The position numbers were made by a program, and so were the translations under genes. Below, piece by piece: positions 1 to 4,101 of a DNA stretch of 5,227 bases (position 1 is the first letter of the stretch; each line of letters begins with the position of its first letter). The notes beneath the pieces were generated by a model, which was not told the origin of the DNA, made no database searches, and was given only the letters and a program-made list of their open reading frames with translations. The DNA is from Candidatus Stahliibacteriota bacterium (GTDB taxonomy: Bacteria; Hydrothermota; UBA3073): NCBI GenBank assembly GCA_030627085.1, contig DAOUSS010000121.1, positions 1 through 5,227 of the forward strand, written 5' to 3'.

Positions 1-237
1 AGAGATTCAGCTAATTCAATCATTGCCAATATCGCTGAAGCCCATGGAAGATACTATTATGCTGATAAAGTGAGAGTATTATACATTTCACGTGGAGAAG
101 CAGAAGAAATAAGAAGTCATTTAAGAGTTGCTGAAGGGAGAAAGTATATTATTGATGAGGAATTTAATTGGTTAGATAAAGAATACGAGAGTCTATCAAT
201 AGGGATAAATAATTATATTCGTTCACTCAAACACTGA
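1..237 (+). CDS. Four-helix-bundle protein (S23/IVP-like), 3' end only
   Basis: The reading frame is open from base 1 to a TGA at 235-237 and gives the last 78 residues; the start lies outside the window. The fragment contains NIAEAHGRYY at residues 10-19, matching the NIAEG-G segment typical of the small four-helix-bundle family that includes proteins encoded in 23S rRNA intervening sequences. The conserved RGEAEEIRSHL helix follows at residues 31-41. Such proteins are usually about 115-130 residues, so roughly one third is missing. The family's biochemical role is largely unknown; the fold is shared with Avd, the accessory protein of diversity-generating retroelements, but no reverse transcriptase or variable repeat is seen here. 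It lies 44 bases upstream of an antiporter subunit gene, and a related gene lies just before the second antiporter gene, so its presence in this operon may not be related to ion transport. Confidence 0.85.
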   Translation, partial: RDSANSIIANIAEAHGRYYYADKVRVLYISRGEAEEIRSHLRVAEGRKYIIDEEFNWLDKEYESLSIGINNYIRSLKH

Positions 238-242
238 TGACT

Positions 243-281
243 AAATTAACTTAATTAACTTAATTAACTAAATTAACTAAT
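243..281 (+). repeat. 9-bp tandem repeat (WAATTAACT) x4 before a start codon
   Basis: Four consecutive 9-mers, AAATTAACT, TAATTAACT, TAATTAACT and AAATTAACT (243-278), are followed by AAT and then the ATG of the antiporter gene. The array contains two TTAATTAA palindromes (251-258 and 260-267). It fills almost the whole gap between the four-helix-bundle gene and the antiporter gene and contains no Shine-Dalgarno sequence. Its period is 9, unlike the period-7 arrays elsewhere in the window, although the TTAAC core resembles their right arms. Confidence 0.85.
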
Positions 282-2114
282 ATGAACATCCTGTTGCCTA
301 TAGAAATAAGTCTTGTTGCAGGGGTAGTTTTTCTCTTTTTCCCCAGGAAGTTGGAGGGATTTACCAGGATGGCTTCTCCGTTGTTAGGAATTGGTAATTT
401 TATATTGGCAATAATCTTGTTTTTCAATTATCGTGTTCCTTCTTATCTAGCGCAGTTTTTCCTGATAGACCTGCTTTCAAGGTTTATTTATCTGGGAATT
501 GGATTCTTTGGATTTGTAATCTCTCTGTATGGTGCAGGATACACAAAAAAATCCGAAATCCGAAATCCGAAATCCGAAATAAAGAACGAAAAGTTCTCTA
601 TTAGTGATGTAAATAAGTTTTTTGCATACTTCTTTTTGACTTTGGGTTCTGCCTTTACAGTTGCGGTTGCTAACAATCTTCTATTATTACTTGTATTCTG
701 GGGATTTCTGGGAGTAACTCTTTACTTGATGATACAGCAAGGTAGAGAGGGTGCCAATGAAGCAGCAAAGAAATCACTTATAATCATCGGGGCATCGGAT
801 TGTTTTTTGATCCTCGGAATTGGAATTATATGGCAGCTTACCCATACACTCAATATAACAGAAATTTCTCTTCCCACCCATTATTCACTGTTGATTTCTG
901 TTTCCTTTATCTGTTTTGCTATTGCCTCTTTTGCCAAGGCTGGCAATATGCCGCTTCATACATGGATTCCACCCACTGCTGCTACTGCTCCTATTCCGGT
1001 GACTGCTTATCTACCAGCATCACTGGACAAGCTTTTGGGGATTTATCTCCTGGCAAGGTGTGTTATATCCATCTACATGGTATCACCAGGACTTTCTTCA
1101 TTTCTAATGATTTTTGGTGCATTAACTATAATCTTTGCGGTATTTATGGCTATGATACAGCATTCGGGGAGAAAATTACTATCCTATCATGCAGTTTCGC
1201 AGGTGGGTTATATGGTGCTTGGAATTGGAACGGGTAATCCAATAGGAATTGCTGGAGGGCTTTTCCATATGTTCAACCACGCAATTTATAAGTCCTGTCT
1301 CTTTTTAGGACTAGGTGAGGTTGAAAAGAATACCGGGACTGACGACCTGGATAGTTTAGGCGGACTTGCAGGGAAAATGCCCCTTACTCTATTTACTATG
1401 CTTACCGCTTCTCTGGCAATATCTGGTATCCCCCCATTAAATGGATTCTTCTCAAAGTGGTTGGTGTATCAAGGAGTTATAAATACATTTGGTAGTCGTA
1501 ACGCATTTATTCCCGCTTTATGCCTGGTTGCTGCTTTATTTGGTAGCGCACTTACATTAGCCAGTTTTATGAAACTCATCCACTCAATATTTTTGGCAAG
1601 AAAATCAACTCGCTCTTCCCTCATCGCTCCTCACTCCTCGATTTTTTTAATAATTCCCCAGCTTATTCTTGCTGTAGCCTGTATAGCTCTTGGTATTTTT
1701 GCCTATCCTCTGATTATTAATCCAGTATTCAAGAGAATATTACCATTTGAGACAGTAGGAATATGGAGACCAGAGTTGACAACCGGACTGATAATTGTGG
1801 GGATACTCCTGGGTTTTTTGATCTATGGCATTTCAAAGGTAAAGGTGAGGATTACACCTGAATTCATAGGTGGTGAAAAAATTAGATCTGATATGAGAGT
1901 TTCAGGAACAGATTTCTATCTAACAATTAGTGAGATACCTATATTTGAAAGGATTTACAGCGCGGCTGAGAGGAAACTCTTTGATATTTATGAGATTTTT
2001 AAAACATGGGTCTTCTTCTTTTCAAGAAGACTTAGACTTGCTCACACAGGCTCATTACCCTTTTATATACTCTGGATTGTGATAGGTTTAGCCATAATTT
2101 TGGTGATAATGTGA
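282..2114 (+). CDS. Antiporter-like membrane subunit (NuoL/MrpA/HyfB family)
   Basis: A 610-residue, strongly hydrophobic protein of the proton-conducting antiporter family (complex I NuoL/M/N, MrpA/D, hydrogenase-4 HyfB/F). The centre of the family domain is clear: KAGNMPLHTWIPPTAATAP at 219-237, then PVTAYLPASLDKLLGIYLLA at 239-258, giving the two helix lysines K219 and K250. LLSYHAVSQVGYMVLGIG lies at 299-316, and GLFHMFNHAIYKSCLFL, with H329, H333 and K337, at 326-342. SGIPPLNGFFSKW is at 381-393 and a K431-containing helix follows. The C-terminal tail (about 525-610) has an amphipathic part and a final membrane helix, as in NuoL/HyfB. The glutamate expected in helix 5 is absent: the segment reads LLVFWGFLGVTLYLM with G141 in its place. 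Two period-7 repeats (551-578 and 1611-1638) encode what look like loops. The ATG at 282 has no Shine-Dalgarno sequence. Next to a separate MrpA-C-terminal-like gene, this may be the antiporter half of a split MrpA; the exact subunit assignment is uncertain. Confidence 0.9.
   Translation: MNILLPIEISLVAGVVFLFFPRKLEGFTRMASPLLGIGNFILAIILFFNYRVPSYLAQFFLIDLLSRFIYLGIGFFGFVISLYGAGYTKKSEIRNPKSEIKNEKFSISDVNKFFAYFFLTLGSAFTVAVANNLLLLLVFWGFLGVTLYLMIQQGREGANEAAKKSLIIIGASDCFLILGIGIIWQLTHTLNITEISLPTHYSLLISVSFICFAIASFAKAGNMPLHTWIPPTAATAPIPVTAYLPASLDKLLGIYLLARCVISIYMVSPGLSSFLMIFGALTIIFAVFMAMIQHSGRKLLSYHAVSQVGYMVLGIGTGNPIGIAGGLFHMFNHAIYKSCLFLGLGEVEKNTGTDDLDSLGGLAGKMPLTLFTMLTASLAISGIPPLNGFFSKWLVYQGVINTFGSRNAFIPALCLVAALFGSALTLASFMKLIHSIFLARKSTRSSLIAPHSSIFLIIPQLILAVACIALGIFAYPLIINPVFKRILPFETVGIWRPELTTGLIIVGILLGFLIYGISKVKVRITPEFIGGEKIRSDMRVSGTDFYLTISEIPIFERIYSAAERKLFDIYEIFKTWVFFFSRRLRLAHTGSLPFYILWIVIGLAIILVIM
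551..578 (+). repeat. In-frame heptamer array ATCCGAA x4 inside antiporter gene
   Basis: Four exact copies of ATCCGAA lie end to end (551-557, 558-564, 565-571, 572-578), with a partial fifth unit (AT). Three heptamers equal seven codons, so the unit reads SEIRNPK and then SEIKN in the protein. The insert (about residues 89-104) is charged and lies between hydrophobic segments, as expected for a soluble loop. Confidence 0.9.
1611..1638 (+). repeat. In-frame heptamer array (CNCTCNT) x4 inside antiporter gene
   Basis: Four successive heptamers, CGCTCTT, CCCTCAT, CGCTCCT and CACTCCT, share the pattern CNCTCNT. They encode about residues 444-453 (RSSLIAPHSS), a polar stretch between a helix ending near 438 and another starting near 454. 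The copies are imperfect, so this array looks older than the one at 551. Confidence 0.7.
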
Positions 2115-2208
2115 AACGTGAAATGTGAGATGTGGAATGTGGAATGTGAAAGGTGTAGTGTGAAAGGTGTAGTGTGAAAGGTGTAGTGTGAAAAGTGTAA
2201 TGTGGCAG
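2111..2208 (+). repeat. Left arm: 14 GTGNNNN heptamers
   Basis: Fourteen consecutive units all begin GTG in perfect 7-base phase; the commonest are GTGAAAG, GTGTAGT, GTGGAAT and GTGAAAT. A 14-base higher-order unit, GTGAAAGGTGTAGT, is repeated exactly three times (2146-2159, 2160-2173, 2174-2187), a sign of recent duplication. The first unit overlaps the stop codon (TGA 2112-2114) of the antiporter gene. Confidence 0.95.
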
Positions 2209-2209
2209 G

Positions 2210-2244
2210 ACATTTAACATAAAACATTAAACATTTAACATGTA
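2210..2244 (+). repeat. Right arm: 5 ACATNNA heptamers
   Basis: Five units in perfect phase: ACATTTA, ACATAAA, ACATTAA, ACATTTA and ACATGTA. Only one base separates this arm from the left arm. The reverse complement of the unit (ATGTTAA in rotated form) differs by one base from the left-arm unit (ATGTGAA), so the two arms form an imperfect inverted repeat. At the centre, AATGT (2199-2203) can pair with ACATT (2210-2214) around the loop GGCAGG. The arm ends five bases before the next start codon. Confidence 0.9.
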
Positions 2245-2249
2245 ATGCG

Positions 2250-2777
2250 ATGTTGGAGATTTACTTGTTGGGCATATTGATGATTTTGGGCGCGATCCTT
2301 GCCATCTGGTTGCCAAATCTTATGGCAGCTATTATATCTATGGGTATAGTTGGATACAGCCTTGCCCTATCTTTTATGTTCTTGGGAGCGCCAGACCTGG
2401 CAATAGTGCAGATTATTGTAGAGACTATGTCTCTTATAATACTTATTGCAGCGATTATAAAGACAACAGAGAAAGATACTCCTGATGAAAAGAAACTTTC
2501 CAGAGCAGTACTCTATATAGGAAGTACCGCGTTCTTTGTAGTATTTCTATTGATGTCCATTAAGGTTTTCTATCAGTTACCCCCATTTGGGAATCCTGCT
2601 TTGAGAATGGCATCTGATTATATTGCATCAGGATTCGAAAAAACAGGTGCTCCCAACCTGGTTGCTGCTGTTATCCTTAATCTCAGAGGATATGATACTC
2701 TTGGAGAGGTAACCGTCTTGTTTGCTGCAGTTGTTGGGCTTGTGGTGGTTCTGAGAAAGACAGGTAGGAAGAGATGA
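2250..2777 (+). CDS. MbhD+MbhE-like subunit (MrpA C-terminal equivalent)
   Basis: A 175-residue membrane protein matching the part of MrpA that follows its antiporter domain, which in archaeal Mbh complexes is split into MbhD and MbhE. The first half (about 1-72) is DUF4040-like, with three membrane segments and the signature LGAPDLAIVQIIVETMSLII (45-64), including E58. A charged linker follows (about 71-85), then a second half with a membrane helix near 86-107. The second half ends in the MrpA-type signature ILNLRGYDTLGEVTVLFAAV (142-161), with D149 and E153, and a basic tail. Both parts are fused here in one short gene. It overlaps the next gene by four bases (ATGA), which implies translational coupling. 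ATG at 2250 has no clear Shine-Dalgarno sequence because the repeat arm lies directly upstream; a TTG at 2253 is possible. Confidence 0.88.
   Translation: MLEIYLLGILMILGAILAIWLPNLMAAIISMGIVGYSLALSFMFLGAPDLAIVQIIVETMSLIILIAAIIKTTEKDTPDEKKLSRAVLYIGSTAFFVVFLLMSIKVFYQLPPFGNPALRMASDYIASGFEKTGAPNLVAAVILNLRGYDTLGEVTVLFAAVVGLVVVLRKTGRKR
2766..2770 (+). promoter_or_regulatory. Shine-Dalgarno for mrpB
   Basis: AGGAA (within AGGAAGAG) lies three bases before the ATG at 2774, inside the end of the preceding gene. It is a purine-rich site at one of the two subunit junctions without a right-arm repeat, in contrast to the subunit genes that follow repeats. Confidence 0.55.
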
Positions 2778-3196
2778 GTGAGATTGTTAAAACAGTATCA
2801 AGGATATTTGCTCCGCTGATTATTATCTTCGGTATATATGTTACCCTCCATGGTCATCTCACACCCGGAGGAGGTTTTGCTGGAGGGCTCGTTATAGCGG
2901 GGGCAGTGATTCTCCTTGTGCTGGCATATGGAGGCGGGATAGAAAGACTTACGCGAGAGAGAACGACTACATCCAGGCTGGAGTCATCCGGTATTTTGCT
3001 TTTCTGGTTTGTGGCAGTCCTTGGGCTTGTAATAGGAGGAATATTTTTCCTTAATATTATGGGTAAAGGCATTCCCTTCGCGATATTCAGCGCGGGTATC
3101 ATACCAGTTTGTAATATAGCAATTGCCATAGAAGTTGGTGGGGCTATTTCTACTATACTATTGGCGTTGGTACTGTTTAAGAGGGATAAAAAATGA
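2774..3196 (+). CDS. mrpB: MrpB/MnhB (MbhF-like) antiporter subunit
   Basis: A 140-residue membrane protein with the family hallmark HGHLTPGGGFAGGLVIAGAV at 26-45, directly after a first helix (about 10-25). A loop at about 55-70 and a helix near 72-94 follow. The conserved ending SAGIIPVCNIAIAIEVGGAI (106-125) precedes the last helix and a short basic tail. Length and architecture fit MrpB/MnhB and the homologous MbhF of group 4 hydrogenases. MrpB is a small subunit needed for assembly and activity of the Mrp complex in the cytoplasmic membrane. The gene starts inside the stop codon of the previous gene. Its own TGA (3194-3196) falls in the first unit of the next heptamer array. The symbol follows Mrp naming; mbhF would be equally valid if the complex is a hydrogenase. 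Confidence 0.93.
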   Translation: MSEIVKTVSRIFAPLIIIFGIYVTLHGHLTPGGGFAGGLVIAGAVILLVLAYGGGIERLTRERTTTSRLESSGILLFWFVAVLGLVIGGIFFLNIMGKGIPFAIFSAGIIPVCNIAIAIEVGGAISTILLALVLFKRDKK

Positions 3197-3276
3197 AAGG
3201 TGGAAAGTGTAATGTGTAATGTGGGATGTGAAAGGTGGAATGTGTAAGGTGGAATGTGTAATGTGTAAGGTGTAAG
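3193..3276 (+). repeat. Left arm: 12 heptamers of the GTGNNNN type
   Basis: A first unit ATGAAAG overlaps the mrpB stop codon. Eleven units beginning GTG follow in perfect phase (3200-3276), mostly GTGTAAT, GTGTAAG and GTGGAAT. The family is the same as at 2111-2208, but the unit composition differs, so the two arrays have expanded separately. Confidence 0.93.
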
Positions 3277-3278
3277 GG

Positions 3279-3309
3279 GCATTTAACATTTAACATAAAA
3301 CATTTAACA
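3279..3309 (+). repeat. Right arm: 4 ACATTTA-like heptamers
   Basis: GCATTTA, ACATTTA, ACATAAA and ACATTTA lie in phase and are followed by ACA. Two G bases separate this arm from the left arm. The unit is the same as in the right arms at 2210-2244 and 4078-4101. The arm ends six bases before the mrpC start codon. Confidence 0.9.
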
Positions 3310-3315
3310 GTTGGA

Positions 3316-3651
3316 ATGGTTTATATTCTGCCAATCATACTTTTCTTGGTGGGTCTTTTTGGTGTTCTCGTGAAGAGGAACCTTATTAAGATTATCATCT
3401 CGGTCAGTATAATGGATTACGCACTATTCCTGCTGCTCGCCATGATAGGTTATAGGAGTGAGGCTATGCCTCCAATAGAAGTTAAGGGAATAGAGTATGT
3501 GAAATTCGTTGACCCCTTACCCCAGGCATTGGTTCTCACAGCAATCGTAATTGGACTTGCAACAACAGCTCTGCTTGTAGGAATAGCCATCAGGATTTAT
3601 CAGAAATATGGAACATTTGATATTGAGAAGATAAGGAAGTTGAAAGGGTAG
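3316..3651 (+). CDS. mrpC: MrpC/MnhC (NuoK/MbhG-like) subunit
   Basis: A 111-residue protein with three membrane helices (about 3-20, 24-46 and 73-97), the size and layout of MrpC and its complex I relative NuoK. The signature DPLPQALVLTAIVIGLATTA (66-85) is diagnostic of MrpC/MbhG. The second helix reads SIMDYALFLLLAMIGY (31-46), an atypical version with D34 where many homologues have an S/N-rich stretch. The loop at about 47-65 is somewhat longer than usual. MrpC lies against MrpA and MrpD in the membrane complex. Start ATG 3316 has only a weak TTGGA immediately upstream. The gene ends at TAG 3649-3651, six bases before the GTG that opens the four-helix-bundle frame; in typical mrp operons mrpD would come directly next. 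Confidence 0.92.
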   Translation: MVYILPIILFLVGLFGVLVKRNLIKIIISVSIMDYALFLLLAMIGYRSEAMPPIEVKGIEYVKFVDPLPQALVLTAIVIGLATTALLVGIAIRIYQKYGTFDIEKIRKLKG

Positions 3652-3654
3652 GAG
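3650..3654 (+). promoter_or_regulatory. Possible Shine-Dalgarno overlapping the mrpC stop
   Basis: AGGAG overlaps the TAG stop of mrpC. It is three bases from GTG 3658, which is short, and 15 bases from ATG 3670, which is long. It may be the old initiation signal of whatever originally followed mrpC, now separated from its start by heptamers. Confidence 0.4.
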
Positions 3655-3657
3655 AAT

Positions 3658-3692
3658 GTGAAATGTGAAATGTGGGATGTGAAATGTGAGAT
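3658..3692 (+). repeat. Left arm: 5 GTGNNAT heptamers at the 5' end of a gene
   Basis: GTGAAAT, GTGAAAT, GTGGGAT, GTGAAAT and GTGAGAT in perfect phase; the same unit family as the left arms at 2111 and 3193. Here the arm is followed not by the ACATTTA arm but by a four-helix-bundle gene, and the ACATTTA arm comes after that gene. Confidence 0.92.
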
Positions 3693-4074
3693 GGATAAGG
3701 GAAAAGAAGAAAAATACAAGGATTTTACATTTGATTTTGAAAAATTAGATGTTTATCAGCTTTCATTGAAATTTATTTACAAGTTGATAATGTTATCTAG
3801 GAATCTTCCTCCTGAACTGCGATTTTCTTTAGGGGACAATGTTATTCGAGCAGGTATGTCCATAATTAATAATATTGCTGAAGGAAGCGGAAAAAAATCT
3901 CCAAAAGAAAAAAGACGATATTATGGAACAAGCCTTGATTCTGCCCGTGAGTGCATTCCCACGATAACTGTTGTTCATGGAGAAGGTCATATCACCGATG
4001 AGTACAAAGATGAATTGAGAGGCGACTGTTTGGAAATTTGCAATAAGATGGCTAAATTGATCCAATCTGTGTAA
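3658..4074 (+). CDS. Four-helix-bundle protein (S23/IVP-like)
   Basis: A 138-residue soluble protein. The family core starts near residue 25 with DFEKLDVYQLSLKFIYKL (26-43). RFSLGDNVIRAGMSIINNIA (55-74) and EGSGKKSPKEKRRYYGTSLD (75-94) follow, matching the TxQIRRAxxSIxxNIAEG-G region of the family. A helix with SARE and a C-terminal helix ending KLIQSV complete four predicted helices. No membrane segments are present. Function is unknown; relatives include proteins encoded in 23S rRNA intervening sequences and the Avd fold. The start is uncertain: GTG 3658, ATG 3670 and ATG 3691 are all in frame, and residues 1-12 are simply the translated heptamer repeat, so ATG 3691 (127 residues) is closer to the usual size. 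The gene lies between mrpC and mrpD, which are normally neighbours, and has repeat arms on both sides, so it looks inserted rather than part of the transporter. Confidence 0.85.
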   Translation: MKCEMWDVKCEMDKGKEEKYKDFTFDFEKLDVYQLSLKFIYKLIMLSRNLPPELRFSLGDNVIRAGMSIINNIAEGSGKKSPKEKRRYYGTSLDSARECIPTITVVHGEGHITDEYKDELRGDCLEICNKMAKLIQSV

Positions 4075-4077
4075 ATG

Positions 4078-4101
4078 ACATTTAACATTACACATTTAAC
4101 A
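4078..4101 (+). repeat. Right arm: ACATTTA heptamers before mrpD
   Basis: ACATTTA, ACATTAC, ACATTTA and a partial ACA in 7-base phase, with the 10-mer ACATTTAACA present exactly twice (4078-4087 and 4092-4101). The arm begins three bases after the four-helix-bundle stop codon and runs directly into the mrpD ATG, leaving no Shine-Dalgarno sequence. Confidence 0.88.

Noticed and set aside
1..237. A 23S rRNA intervening sequence, the classical location of this protein family
   Set aside because: The neighbouring DNA encodes membrane subunits and there is no recognisable rRNA sequence.
860..900. A further degenerate heptamer array in the antiporter gene (THYSLL region)
   Set aside because: The units do not keep a consistent phase beyond two or three copies, unlike the arrays at 551 and 1611.
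800..1237. A 145-codon open frame in another + frame inside the antiporter gene
   Set aside because: It lies wholly within a well-supported family member, has no family resemblance and an odd composition, and is explained as a shadow frame.
2199..2214. Possible intrinsic terminator at the centre of the first array
   Set aside because: The stem is only five AT-rich base pairs and no U-tract follows; the operon clearly continues.
2032..2220. A minus-strand open frame of 62 codons over the first repeat array
   Set aside because: It is almost entirely translated repeat and shows no independent coding signal.
2854..3282. A minus-strand open frame of 142 codons
   Set aside because: Its first third is the translated heptamer array (Thr/His/Phe-rich repeats) and the rest is antisense to mrpB, so it is a repeat artefact.
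2111..3309. CRISPR arrays at the repeat loci
   Set aside because: The units are 7 bases long and contiguous, with no spacers and no cas genes nearby.
1..4101. Diversity-generating retroelement suggested by Avd-like four-helix-bundle proteins
   Set aside because: No reverse transcriptase, template repeat or variable repeat is seen; the proteins fit the S23/IVP-like branch equally well or better.
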